Source: JBBRBB01 sp038206235 | GTDB lineage: Bacteria > Bacteroidota > Bacteroidia > Chitinophagales > Chitinophagaceae | Assembly (NCBI GenBank): GCA_038206235.1 | Contig: JBBRBB010000020.1 | Span: 1-64,000 of the forward strand | Reading direction: 5' to 3' | Length of the DNA stretch: 64,000 nucleotides | Notes under the pieces: generated by a model | The model's input: the letters and a program-made list of their open reading frames with translations, nothing else | Database searches by the model: none | What the model was told of the DNA's origin: nothing | Shown here: one piece after another, positions 8,396-16,990 of the stretch | How positions within the stretch are numbered: position 1 is the first letter of the stretch | Layout: each line of letters opens with the position of its first letter | Made by a program: the position numbers and the translations under genes

Positions 8396-8725
8396 ATGCG
8401 GCAGGCAGCAGTATATCGCAATGGAATTTTAGCCGGGGTTCTTACAGAAGAAAACCGTAAAAGTTTTTTATTCAGGTATGATGATGTTTTTTTTAATAAC
8501 ACAAATAGACCGGCTATCAGTTTAACTCTTCCAAAAACAAAACAGGAATACCGCGATGAATTTTTGTTTCCTTTTTTCTTTAACATGCTCAGTGAAGGGG
8601 CAAACAGAAAACTGCAATGCACACAATTAAAAATAGATGAGGAAGATAATTTTGGATTGCTGTTGTCAACGGCTCAATATGACACCATAGGAGCAGTAAC
8701 AGTAAAACCAACAGAAGCAAAATGA
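8396..8725 (+). CDS. hipS: HipS-like protein (HipA N-subdomain 1)
   Basis: The 109-residue product corresponds to the N-terminal subdomain of HipA as a separate protein: an opening beta segment (AAVYRNGILAGVLTEE), the SLTLPK strand, and the FFFNMLSEGANR segment typical of the HipA N-terminal domain. In the tripartite HipBST systems described in E. coli this small protein, not HipB, neutralises the kinase. The gene overlaps hipT by four bases (ATGA), implying translational coupling. Not a broken hipA: both halves have their own start and stop at a coupled junction. Confidence 0.85.
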   Translation: MRQAAVYRNGILAGVLTEENRKSFLFRYDDVFFNNTNRPAISLTLPKTKQEYRDEFLFPFFFNMLSEGANRKLQCTQLKIDEEDNFGLLLSTAQYDTIGAVTVKPTEAK

Positions 8726-9729
8726 ACTTAGATGAATTGAAATATTGCCCGGGAACTTTGGCTGAAGGTTTTTCTACATACAGTCCAAGCTGTTTGAAAT
8801 ATGTATTTAAGGGCAAGAAAGTAAATCATGTTTTGCCTTATGACTCACCGCAACAAAACGAAGAAGTGGCAGAGCAATTTATGGAGAACAGAAAACGCAT
8901 CTCCATATCCGGTGTGCAGGAGAAGTTAAGTTTTACAATGGAGAAAAATGTGTTGCGATTAACCAAAGAAGGTGAACAAGGCACTTACATATTGAAGCCC
9001 ATACCGAGAGATTTGAAGAAGGTTGACCAGGTTCCTGCCAACGAACATCTCACTATGCAAATAGCAAAACAGGTGTATGGAATAAACTCTGCAGAAAACG
9101 CAATGATATTTTTTAAGAATGGTTCACCTGCTTACATCACCAAACGGTTTGATGTAAAAGATGAAGGCGGAAAGTGGGGCAAAGAAGATTTTGCAACCTT
9201 GGCCCAAAAAACAAAAGATAATGCCGGTGCAAATTTCAAATACGAATTCAGCTATGAAGAATTAGGACTGCTGATGCGGAAGTTTGTGCCTGCATGGAGG
9301 GTGGAAATAGAAAAATATTTTTCACTTATTGTGTTCAACTATTTATTCTCAAATGGAGATGCACACTTGAAAAATTTTTCGCTACTGGAATCTTCAAAAG
9401 GAGATTATTTGATGAGTCCTGCTTACGATTTGATAAATACAAAGCTACATGTGGATGATATAGATTTTGCATTAGATAAAGGTTTGTTTGCTGATGATTT
9501 CAAAAGCGATGAATACAAAAAAAGCGGGCATTCTTCTAAAAATGATTTTATAGAATTCGCAAAAAGAGTTGGTGTAACTGAAAGCAGAATTGAAAAACTA
9601 TTACTGCCATTTTTAGAAAAACAAAATATGGTAGAAACATTGACACGCCGTTCTTTTTTAAGCGATGCAAGCAAGAGAGGGTATTTGCTGATGTACGAGA
9701 CAAAGCGAAACTATTTAACCGCTGATTAA
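8722..9729 (+). CDS. hipT: HipT-like serine/threonine kinase toxin (HipA C-terminal fold)
   Basis: The 335-residue protein carries the HipA kinase core without the N-terminal subdomain, which is encoded by the upstream gene. Visible: the Gly-rich loop region SISGVQEKLS (61-70), whose Ser61 and Ser63 match the autophosphorylated SIS motif of E. coli HipT; the ATP lysine in ILKP (Lys92); the catalytic loop NGDAHLKN (211-218, Asp213); and the metal-binding Asp236 in AYDL. Characterised HipT phosphorylates tryptophanyl-tRNA synthetase; the target here is inferred, not shown. All kinase residues are intact. Confidence 0.85.
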   Translation: MNLDELKYCPGTLAEGFSTYSPSCLKYVFKGKKVNHVLPYDSPQQNEEVAEQFMENRKRISISGVQEKLSFTMEKNVLRLTKEGEQGTYILKPIPRDLKKVDQVPANEHLTMQIAKQVYGINSAENAMIFFKNGSPAYITKRFDVKDEGGKWGKEDFATLAQKTKDNAGANFKYEFSYEELGLLMRKFVPAWRVEIEKYFSLIVFNYLFSNGDAHLKNFSLLESSKGDYLMSPAYDLINTKLHVDDIDFALDKGLFADDFKSDEYKKSGHSSKNDFIEFAKRVGVTESRIEKLLLPFLEKQNMVETLTRRSFLSDASKRGYLLMYETKRNYLTAD

Positions 9730-9750
9730 AATGATTGAATGACCACGTTT

Positions 9751-9767
9751 GGCGGGGCAGGCGCAAC
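9751..9767. repeat. Fragment of a dispersed GC-rich element
   Basis: GGCGGGGCAGGCGCAAC, present in inverted orientation at 24072-24088 and, with small differences, at 49459-49475, where it is joined to the palindrome GCCTCGCC-TAAGGCGAGGC. Confidence 0.7.
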
Positions 9768-9847
9768 TAAAGCGATATAGTGATTATGCCCGCCTGACCA
9801 CAAAAAAATATTAAGATAGTGGGGCAAAAATATTGCTGAATCAATAA

Positions 9848-9892
9848 ACTGATGGCTGACCGCTGACACCTGAAACCTGAAACCTGATACCT
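9848..9892. repeat. CTGAAACC-type tandem repeat
   Basis: Short units CTGATGG, CTGACCG, CTGACAC, CTGAAAC, CTGAAAC, CTGATAC in tandem just downstream of the cyanophycinase-like gene stop codon (minus strand). Confidence 0.8.
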
Positions 9893-9895
9893 CAA

Positions 9896-10786
9896 CTAAT
9901 ATATATCTGTCATTACCGGCGTGGTAAGTTTTCCCATCTTCTCAACAAATTGTCTTTCGCTTACAATGTATCCATTGCCTTTGGCGCAGAAATGTACTTT
10001 AAGATTTTCAACGGTTATGGGATTGCCTTCAGGAATATCGGCAATATTGCTGTAGTCTATGTCATGACCATCAATAATAATTACAAGCCCGCTGCCAATG
10101 GCTTCCATGCGGTTACCCTGCGTAATTAACATGCCGGTATCTTCTCCCAGACCAATTCCAATACACCCGGGATTACTTGCTATTGCCTGCGCCAAACGCA
10201 CAAACCTGCCGCGTTTTTCAAAGTGTGAATCAAAGATTACATTTTCCATAAGGCAAAGCCCTGTAGTTATTTTAACCTCACCTTTTAAATGGGCTTTTGA
10301 TGCATTGCCCTCATAAATCATTGTATTGCTCATTGCCATGGCGCCGGCGCTTGTTCCGGCAATTAGAAATTTTTCTTTTCTATATCGTTCGTGCAGCGTG
10401 CTTAGAAATTTGGTTCCTCCGAATATAGCAGTCAACCGCATTTGATTTCCACCTGTGAACATTACTGCATTGGATTGTTCCAAACGTTGCTGGTAATCTT
10501 TTCGCAGCGCATCTTCTCTTGTGCGAATGCTCATTACATCTGCATTAAGACTCCCGATTCTGCCAAATGCCTTTAAATAATTTTCACCCACTTCACGGGG
10601 AATAGTGCTTGCGGTAGTAATTACTTCAATCCTTGCATTGGAGCCGCCTGTTTCTTCTACGATACGGCGAAGAATGCCCAGCTCAAAAAAATTTAAGTTA
10701 TTGCGGTGTATTTCACCTGTTTCAAGGTTAGTGCCTTTATCTTCTGCACCCCCGATGGCTATAAGTTTACCTTTAGGTATGCTCAT
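9896..10786 (-). CDS. Cyanophycinase-like serine peptidase (family S51)
   Basis: The 296-residue protein is a class-I-glutaminase-fold peptidase: N-terminal KLIAIGGAEDKG, the GGNQMRL loop (about 112-118), nucleophile Ser146 in AGTSAGAMAMS, probable catalytic His188 (FDSHFEKRGR) and the GIGLGEDTGM segment. Cyanophycinase releases beta-Asp-Arg dipeptides from the storage polymer cyanophycin. No cyanophycin synthetase or isoaspartyl dipeptidase lies in this window, so the polymer link is not supported by neighbours; another beta-aspartyl or isopeptide substrate is possible. Confidence 0.85.
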   Translation of the reverse strand: MSIPKGKLIAIGGAEDKGTNLETGEIHRNNLNFFELGILRRIVEETGGSNARIEVITTASTIPREVGENYLKAFGRIGSLNADVMSIRTREDALRKDYQQRLEQSNAVMFTGGNQMRLTAIFGGTKFLSTLHERYRKEKFLIAGTSAGAMAMSNTMIYEGNASKAHLKGEVKITTGLCLMENVIFDSHFEKRGRFVRLAQAIASNPGCIGIGLGEDTGMLITQGNRMEAIGSGLVIIIDGHDIDYSNIADIPEGNPITVENLKVHFCAKGNGYIVSERQFVEKMGKLTTPVMTDIY

Positions 10787-10807
10787 GCGGTAAGGTTCTG
10801 GTTTTTA

Positions 10808-10841
10808 CAAAAATAAGATTAGCAACATAAATTAGTTTCAA
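10808..10841 (-). promoter_or_regulatory. Probable promoter of the cyanophycinase-like gene
   Basis: Minus strand: TTG (10841-10839) then 23 nt then TATTTTTG (10815-10808), about 20 nt before the start codon. The spacer is at the long end of the accepted range. Confidence 0.45.
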
Positions 10842-10990
10842 ATGTCTACTAACATAATGTGTATAATGTATAAACGCTAAAAAAAGCATTGTGGTTGCGG
10901 GTCGCTGCTTTCTCTGAAATTATTCCTTTCAATCAATTTCATTTTATCAGCTGATGAAGTTCATCTGCGACTATATAAAACATTTTGGTA

Positions 10991-11107
10991 ATGCTTGCAG
11001 AGGTTTGCAAAATAAGCTTCGATACGGTACGCACCTATATACGCAAAGATGCATGCAGCCTCTCTGCAGAAGCAGTTGCAAAGCTTAAAAAGAAAGGTAG
11101 TGTTATG
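10991..11107 (+). pseudogene. Remnant of a LuxR/NarL-type response-regulator DNA-binding domain
   Basis: The translated stretch AEVCKISFDTVRTYIRK followed by ACSLSAEAVAKLKKKG matches the last helices of NarL/FixJ-type regulators (ISxxTVRTHIRN...LxxxSxxEAVAKALKKG), with the connecting helix (IYEKLH-like) deleted and no receiver domain upstream. I read it as a degenerate gene end left by deletion. The rest of the 457-bp gap between the cyanophycinase-like and M16 genes holds only short repeats. Confidence 0.4.
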
Positions 11108-11127
11108 TTAATCGTAAGCTGTCGCAA

Positions 11128-11192
11128 TCCCACAAAGCCCACAGAGGCCACAAAGTATTTTTCTTAGTGTTCTTTGTAACTTAGCGGGAAAC
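11128..11192. repeat. Dispersed CACAAAG / CTTAGTG-TTCTTTGT phrase
   Basis: CCCACAAAG, GGCCACAAAG and CTTAGTGTTCTTTGT occur together. Close variants recur at 29800-29875 and 36680-36706, always between genes. Confidence 0.55.
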
Positions 11193-11243
11193 AAAATAAG
11201 TCATATTAACTTAACTTGACAGAAGGTGTACTATTTCCTGCAG

Positions 11244-12482
11244 TTAGCTCTTACTATAATAATACAAGGTATTGCTGTTGTTGTCCTGAAAAATTTTACT
11301 GCTGTATTTCTGAATATCTTCAGCGGTAGCAGCCTGGTATATTGATAATTCTTCGTTCATAAGATTAGCGTCTCCAAGCAATTCATAATAAGCAAAACTA
11401 TTTGCACGGTTCGCCACTGGCATATCTTCAAATGCAATAATGCTTTCCGTTTTATTTTTTACTTTCTGAAGCTCTGTTTCATTCACAGGAGTGCTTTTAA
11501 AAGCGTATAGAACTTCTTCTACTGCCCGCTCTGCATCGTTCATTTTTATACCTTTTACTAATTTACCTTCAATCGTTATAAGGCCCGCATCGGTACTGCC
11601 GAAATGATAACAATCAATGCTGCTGAATAATTGCTGCTCTTTTACCAATGACTGAAATAATCTTGATGAGCCGCCTCCGCTTAAAATTTCTGTAATGAGA
11701 TCACATATATAATATCCTTTATCAAGGCGGGCAGGCATGTGCCATGATTTATAAAATGCATCCAGAGGAACATCACCGGTTACTTCTAAATATTTTGCCT
11801 GTGTTTGCTCTGGTTCCATGGGAAGATTACGGTGATATTTTTCACCGGCAGGTATATTGGCAAACCATTTTTCTGCAAGACGTTTTACATCATCCGTTTT
11901 AATATTTCCGCCCACAACCAATATGGCGTTAGCAGGTGTATAATGCTTAAAGAAAAAATGTTTTACATCATCGAGTTGCACCTGCTCAATGTGGCTAAGC
12001 TCTTTGCCTATCGTCATCCAGCGATAGGGATGTGAGGTATAAGCAAGCTCTCTCATTTTATGCCACGCATCACCGTAGGGCTTATTCATATAATGTTCCT
12101 TGAATTCTTCACATACAACTTTACGTTGCACCTCTAAGCTTTTTTCGCTGAATGCAAGACTCAGCATTCTGTCACTTTCCAGCCAGAATGCGGTTTCAAT
12201 ATTTTGAGCAGGCAGTGAGCAATGATAATCCGTAAGATCATTGGTAGTATATGCGTTGTTTTCACCCCCGGCTTTTTGCAGAGGCTCATCATAATCCGGG
12301 ATGTTGATGCTTCCGCCAAACATCAGATGTTCAAATAAATGTGCAAAGCCGGTTTTATGGATATTTTCATCTCTTGCACCTACATCATACATTATATTAA
12401 TAAGAGCCAAAGGCGTTGAGGTATCTTCATGAACCAGCACACGCAAGCCATTATCAAGAATAAAGCGGTTGTATTGAAGCAT
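11244..12482 (-). CDS. M16 family zinc metallopeptidase (pitrilysin/insulinase type)
   Basis: A 412-residue single M16 unit (two half-domains). The inverted zinc motif HxxEH is His48-Leu-Phe-Glu51-His52, and the third ligand is expected at Glu125/Glu126 (VVCEEF), followed by the PYGDAWHKM and SHPYRWMTIG segments. All catalytic residues are present. Starting with the NRFxLDNGLRV segment and with no visible signal peptide, it resembles cytoplasmic or M16B-type peptidases. Minus-strand TAnnTTTG box at 12530-12523. Often paired with a second M16 subunit; none is adjacent. Confidence 0.9.
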   Translation of the reverse strand: MLQYNRFILDNGLRVLVHEDTSTPLALINIMYDVGARDENIHKTGFAHLFEHLMFGGSINIPDYDEPLQKAGGENNAYTTNDLTDYHCSLPAQNIETAFWLESDRMLSLAFSEKSLEVQRKVVCEEFKEHYMNKPYGDAWHKMRELAYTSHPYRWMTIGKELSHIEQVQLDDVKHFFFKHYTPANAILVVGGNIKTDDVKRLAEKWFANIPAGEKYHRNLPMEPEQTQAKYLEVTGDVPLDAFYKSWHMPARLDKGYYICDLITEILSGGGSSRLFQSLVKEQQLFSSIDCYHFGSTDAGLITIEGKLVKGIKMNDAERAVEEVLYAFKSTPVNETELQKVKNKTESIIAFEDMPVANRANSFAYYELLGDANLMNEELSIYQAATAEDIQKYSSKIFQDNNSNTLYYYSKS

Positions 12483-12701
12483 AACAGAGTTTTATTTTTA
12501 TTATAAACATTAGTAGAAGGGCCAAAGGTATTTATAGATACACTATTTTAAAAACCCCCGAAAAAATTTCAGAGCTTTTTGTGAGCAGAATGATATTTTA
12601 TACCAATTGTATTTTCAAATTAATCCAACTTATCTGGTATAATGCCGATGTAGTAGCTGTTTATCCCGATACATCGTGATATTACAGATGCACAATCGGT
12701 A

Positions 12702-14504
12702 TTATTGTTTGATGAATTTAAGAGAAATGATTTGTTTATTATTCTCAAACACTATGAGGTAGTAGGTTCCGGAAAGTAAATGTTGAATATTCCAGTTATA
12801 CGTTTCAGCAGCACTGTTTGTTTTAGCAACAACTTTTCCTGAAACATCCGTAATCATTAGTGTTGTTGATAACGATGCGTTCAATCCCTCAATTTTTAAA
12901 ACATCTTTTACTGGATTAGGTGAGATTTTAATTTTTGATATAGCAGCAAAATTTATACTCACTGTTTTTGAGTAAGTGAACTTACCATCATTATCCATTT
13001 GTTTTAAGCGATAGAAATTATTTCCTGTTGCAGGTTTTGAATCTGTGAAATCATAATTGTTATTGCAAACATAGCCGCCGCCTTTTGCTGCAACAAAGCC
13101 AAGGCTATTCCATGTATTGCCATTTGTACTGCGCTCTACGTAAAAGCTCTTATTATTTATTTCGCTGCATGTTTTCCAGTTGAGTAAAACAGAGTTTTGT
13201 TGTTTGGTGGCGGTGAAGGAAGATATGTTTACGGGAAAAACTATGTCGTTGTTGTAACGGGCAATTGCAATATTTAGTGAATCCCAAAGAATAGTTCCAC
13301 CAGAATATCCTGATGCAACGATTTTACCATCTGGTTGAATAAAAACAGAGGTGACTCCATCAGAAGTATAAGGAAAATCTGTAGTTACAATACCATCACT
13401 TCCGAATGAAGTATCCATTTCACCATTAAGTTGAAAACGAAGTACTGCAAAAACAGAATTTGAGCAACAGACGCTTGCAGCTTGTTTTCCCGCTACAATT
13501 ATTCTGCCATCATCTTGTAAAGCAGCGTCTGAGCAGGAAGTACTCAGATTAAAATCTGTTACCACATTCCCATTATTTCCAAAGGAAGAATCAACACTTC
13601 CATTGGGCTGGTATCTTTCCATCAAAATTTGATACAAACCTTTACTTGATTTTGTGCCAACAGCCGTTATCTTTCCATCTTGTTGCAACAATAATGAAGA
13701 AATGTCAGCCTTAACAGGAGTGATAACTATTCCACCAATACCAAATGTACTATCCAACTTACCATCTGTAAGATATCTCACCAAAGTAAGTCTATCTGAA
13801 AATCCAGCAACAACTAATTTACCATCTGACTGAATTGCTATAGACTGTGCCCCTGAATTTTCTCCTATGTGTGTCAAAACAATTCCATTATTTCCGAAAG
13901 ATGAATCAATGCTTCCATCACTATTATATCGAATCATGGAGAATTCATAAAAATCGACTTCATGTGAAACTTTGTATGTATTAGTGCCACATACTACGAT
14001 TTTTCCGTCAGATTGAAGAGCCATATCTGAAGCATAAGCAATTGTCTCAAAAAGGGTCGCCACTTTTCCATTTTCACCGAAAGAAGAATCGAAATTACCG
14101 TTAGGTAAAAAACGCCTTAATCCAATAGCGTCTTTATATTCAACCGAAACTCTTCCTGATTCTATAATTTTACCATCTGGCAAAAGAGCAAGGGAAAGAC
14201 TAAAATCGAGTAAATCTGGATCTTTACTTATGCCATTTGTTCCAAAAGAAGAATCTATTGTACCGTTATTATTGTAACGAATTAAAGCAGTATATCTGAT
14301 GCTGTCAATATCTACAGTACTTGTAAGAACGAATTTACCATCAGGCAAAAGAAGAGATTCATAACAAGCTGAACCTTCATCAAAATCTGTTATTACTTTA
14401 CCACTATCGCCAAATGTAACATCCAATGTTCCCGGCTGTGCCTTCACACAAAAAGAAGAAATTAAAAAACTGAAACAAATTGCAGATAGTAAATGTGGTT
14501 TCAT
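12702..14504 (-). CDS. Secreted delta-60 repeat protein with T9SS type A sorting domain
   Basis: The 600-residue protein has a signal peptide (residues 1-22, cleaved near KAQ), seven delta-60 repeats ending in SFGxxGxV-like motifs (VTFGDSGKV, SSFGTNGI, SSFGENGKV, SSFGNNGIV, STFGIGGIV, SSFGNNGNV, TSFGSDGIV), a beta-sandwich region around LNWKTCSEINNKSFYVERS, and a C-terminal domain beginning KISPNPVKDVLKI and ending LIVFENNKQIISLKFIKQ. The last is the type A sorting signal of the type IX secretion system, so the protein is exported across the outer membrane and probably cell-surface attached. Ligand or activity unknown. A -7 box lies at 14543-14536 (minus strand). Confidence 0.9.
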   Translation of the reverse strand: MKPHLLSAICFSFLISSFCVKAQPGTLDVTFGDSGKVITDFDEGSACYESLLLPDGKFVLTSTVDIDSIRYTALIRYNNNGTIDSSFGTNGISKDPDLLDFSLSLALLPDGKIIESGRVSVEYKDAIGLRRFLPNGNFDSSFGENGKVATLFETIAYASDMALQSDGKIVVCGTNTYKVSHEVDFYEFSMIRYNSDGSIDSSFGNNGIVLTHIGENSGAQSIAIQSDGKLVVAGFSDRLTLVRYLTDGKLDSTFGIGGIVITPVKADISSLLLQQDGKITAVGTKSSKGLYQILMERYQPNGSVDSSFGNNGNVVTDFNLSTSCSDAALQDDGRIIVAGKQAASVCCSNSVFAVLRFQLNGEMDTSFGSDGIVTTDFPYTSDGVTSVFIQPDGKIVASGYSGGTILWDSLNIAIARYNNDIVFPVNISSFTATKQQNSVLLNWKTCSEINNKSFYVERSTNGNTWNSLGFVAAKGGGYVCNNNYDFTDSKPATGNNFYRLKQMDNDGKFTYSKTVSINFAAISKIKISPNPVKDVLKIEGLNASLSTTLMITDVSGKVVAKTNSAAETYNWNIQHLLSGTYYLIVFENNKQIISLKFIKQ

Positions 14505-14551
14505 AAAAATGAGTTTGAGAATGGGTATTACATTTCAAATATAATTCTTTT

Positions 14552-14586
14552 AAAAACAAAAGCGGCTCAGTTGCCAAGCCGCTTCA
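14552..14586 (-). terminator. Rho-independent terminator of the atp operon
   Basis: Minus strand, downstream of atpA: stem AAGCGGCT / AGCCGCTT (14584-14577 and 14567-14560) with a 9-nt loop, followed by a T-rich run TTTGTTTTTA. Confidence 0.8.
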
Positions 14587-14595
14587 CTCTTTTTA

Positions 14596-14655
14596 TTGAA
14601 CATTGAAAATTGACCATTGAACATTTTCAACCTTTCAACTCCTTCAACCTTTCAG
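14596..14655. repeat. TTGAACA/TTCAACCT-type repeats after atpA
   Basis: Imperfect 7-9 nt units (TTGAACA, TTGAAAA, TTGACCA, TTGAACA, then TTCAACC, TTTCAAC, CTTCAACC) fill the gap between the terminator and the atpA stop codon. Confidence 0.65.
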
Positions 14656-14656
14656 C

Positions 14657-16234
14657 TTACTTATACTGCCCCATCAATCCCTTCGCCAGCTCTACCATTT
14701 TATTAATTCCATCATCAGGTAAATTTCCTTTCTTGAATTCTGCCAATACATCGGGCAATTTATTTTCCATCTCAAGTAAAAAATGATCTTCAAATTCTTT
14801 CACTCTTTTTACGGGCACCTCACGCAACAAACCTTGCGTACCTAAATAAATTATGGCTACCTGTTTTTCTACAGCCATTGGAGAATATTGCGACTGCTTT
14901 AAAATCTCCACGTTTCTTGCGCCTTTATCGAGAACCAATTTTGTTGCAGCATCAAGGTCGCCGCCGAATTTTGAGAAGGCTTCCATTTCACGGTACAAAG
15001 CTTGGTCGAGCTTTAATGTGCCCGCCACTTTTTTCATTGATTTTATTTGCGCATTACCACCCACACGGCTTACAGAAATACCCACATTAATTGCAGGACG
15101 AATACCCGCATTAAACAAATTTCCTTCAAGGAATATCTGCCCGTCAGTGATTGAAATTACATTGGTAGGAATGTACGCAGATACATCACCTGCCTGTGTT
15201 TCAATAATGGGTAATGCGGTTAAGCTTCCGCCGCCTTTTGCCATGTGACGAATGCATTCAGGCAAGTCATTCATTTGCCTTGCGACCTCATCATTGGTAA
15301 TAATTTTTGCAGCACGCTCTAATAAACGACTGTGCAAATAAAACACATCACCGGGATATGCTTCACGACCCGGTGGACGACGAAGCAACAATGATACTTC
15401 ACGATAAGACACCGCCTGCTTACTTAAATCATCATAAATAATTAAGGCAGGTCTTCCTGTATCGCGGAAAAATTCACCAATTGCAGCGCCCGCAAATGGT
15501 GCATAGAATTGTTGCGGTGCGGGGTCGCTTGCAGAGGCAGCAACAATTACTGAATAAGCCAGCGCACCATTATCCTGCAGGGTCTTCATAATGCCTGCAA
15601 TGGTTGATGCCTTCTGACCTATGGCCACATAAATGCAATACACGGGTTTGCCTGCTGTATAAAATTCTTTTTGATTGATGATAGTGTCAATACAAATCGC
15701 AGACTTACCTGTTTGGCGGTCACCAATTACCAATTCACGCTGACCGCGACCAATTGGTATCATCGCATCAATTGCTTTGATGCCTGTTTGCAGCGCTTCC
15801 TTTACAGGCTCACGATAAATTACACCGGGAGCTTTTCTTTCAAGAGGCATCTCGTATAGTTCACCTGTAATGGGACCTTTCCCATCAATGGGTTCACCAA
15901 GAGTATTAATCACTCGACCTATTAATCCTTCGCCAACTTTAATAGATGCAATCTGACCAGTGCGGCGCACTTTAGCGCCCTCTTTTATATCGCCCTGCTC
16001 GCCCATTAAAACCACACCTACATTGTCTTCTTCAAGGTTCAATGCGATAGCCCTTACACCACTTTCAAACTCTACTAATTCTCCGGCGCCCACATTATTC
16101 AATCCGTAAACACGGGCAATGCCATCTCCTATCACCAGTACGGTGCCTACTTCTTCAAGGTCTGCAGCAGAATTAAAGTTGCCAAGCTGCTGCCGTAAAA
16201 TCGCTGATATTTCATCAGGCTTAATTTCAACCAT
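14657..16234 (-). CDS. atpA: F1F0 ATP synthase subunit alpha
   Basis: The 525-residue non-catalytic nucleotide-binding subunit of F1. Visible: N-terminal beta-barrel with VGTVLVIGDGIARVYGL, the P-loop GDRQTGKS (171-178), ALIIYDDLSKQAVSYRE, and the alpha/beta signature (PPGREAYPGDVFYLHSRLLER). It is the last gene of the operon here; in many Bacteroidota atpG follows directly, but a terminator and unrelated genes follow instead. Confidence 0.97.
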   Translation of the reverse strand: MVEIKPDEISAILRQQLGNFNSAADLEEVGTVLVIGDGIARVYGLNNVGAGELVEFESGVRAIALNLEEDNVGVVLMGEQGDIKEGAKVRRTGQIASIKVGEGLIGRVINTLGEPIDGKGPITGELYEMPLERKAPGVIYREPVKEALQTGIKAIDAMIPIGRGQRELVIGDRQTGKSAICIDTIINQKEFYTAGKPVYCIYVAIGQKASTIAGIMKTLQDNGALAYSVIVAASASDPAPQQFYAPFAGAAIGEFFRDTGRPALIIYDDLSKQAVSYREVSLLLRRPPGREAYPGDVFYLHSRLLERAAKIITNDEVARQMNDLPECIRHMAKGGGSLTALPIIETQAGDVSAYIPTNVISITDGQIFLEGNLFNAGIRPAINVGISVSRVGGNAQIKSMKKVAGTLKLDQALYREMEAFSKFGGDLDAATKLVLDKGARNVEILKQSQYSPMAVEKQVAIIYLGTQGLLREVPVKRVKEFEDHFLLEMENKLPDVLAEFKKGNLPDDGINKMVELAKGLMGQYK

Positions 16235-16239
16235 AGTTT

Positions 16240-16352
16240 ACCCCCATCCCCTAAAGGGGAGTTTAGTGTTTATAAATAATTTTTTCAATTTTTCAACTTT
16301 AAGTTTCGCTTTGTAATAAGCCCCTTCTTTCTCCCCTTTAGGGGCTGGGGGT
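16240..16352. repeat. Two CCCCTAAAGGGG palindromic elements between atpH and atpA
   Basis: Element 1 (16240-16266) contains CCCC-TAAA-GGGG flanked by an ACCCCCAT arm; element 2 (16331-16352) is an inverted relative, CTCCCC-TTTA-GGGG-CTGGGGG, ending exactly at the atpH stop codon. The same family occurs at 17500, 17555, 42487, 42577, 47675 and 48251. Confidence 0.85.
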
Positions 16353-16916
16353 TTATCTTATCTGCGGAATATAAATATTCTTCTTAAACTGTTTTTTCAC
16401 ATCGTTTAAATCACGCAGCACAGAAGCGTCAACTAAATTATTATTAAACTCAAGCACAAAACCACCGATGAGCTTTTCATCTGTTTTTGTTTCAAGCTCA
16501 ACATTTTCAAGACGTGCTTCGTCTTTCACTTTAGTGATAATTGCATTCTTCATTTCATCACTTATAGGAGTAGCTGTGGTTAATTTTACTTTATGGATTC
16601 CTTTTAGCTCATTATATTGAGTGATGAAAGCCGCAACTATTTCGGGCATATCACTTTCACGTCCTTTTTCTATAAGCAACCTGTTAAATGCTGCGGTTAG
16701 TTCTGAAATATTTTTTTTTGCAATCGCATCAAGAATGTGTTCTTTCTTATCTGCTTTAATGATCGGACTGCGTAAAAGATTTACAAATTCCCTGCTGCTT
16801 TTAATTATTGATTGCAAAAACTGCATATCATTATATATAGTTTCCAGTTGGCCTTTTTCTGTGGAAAGGTCAATTAAGCTTTTTGCATATCTCGCTGCTA
16901 ATCTTGGATTGGGCAT
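16353..16916 (-). CDS. atpH: F1F0 ATP synthase subunit delta
   Basis: Delta (OSCP-like) of 187 residues joins F1 to the peripheral stalk. It begins NPRLAARYAKSLIDLSTEKG, the conserved N-terminal six-helix domain, and contains the C-terminal strand segment EKLIGGFVLEFNNNLVDASVLRDL with the family's IGG motif. Operon position between atpF and atpA is standard. Bounded on both sides by repeat elements. Confidence 0.93.
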   Translation of the reverse strand: MPNPRLAARYAKSLIDLSTEKGQLETIYNDMQFLQSIIKSSREFVNLLRSPIIKADKKEHILDAIAKKNISELTAAFNRLLIEKGRESDMPEIVAAFITQYNELKGIHKVKLTTATPISDEMKNAIITKVKDEARLENVELETKTDEKLIGGFVLEFNNNLVDASVLRDLNDVKKQFKKNIYIPQIR

Positions 16917-16918
16917 AT

Positions 16919-16990
16919 TTTCGGCTTTCAGCCGTCAGCTTTCAGCCGTCAGCAAGAAATAACTCATAGCTGATAGCTGATACCTGACAG
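16919..16990. repeat. TTTCAGCCGTCAGC and AGCTGAT tandem units, atpH-atpF junction
   Basis: Two copies of CTTTCAGCCGTCAG (14 nt) at 16925-16952, then TAGCTGA heptamers (16967-16980). Read on the minus strand the heptamers encode the last residues (LSGISYQL) and adjoin the stop of atpF. Confidence 0.8.

Noticed and set aside
8396..9729. A single hipA gene split by a recent mutation
   Set aside because: Both parts have their own start and stop at an ATGA junction and match the separate HipS and HipT proteins, so a natural split is more likely.
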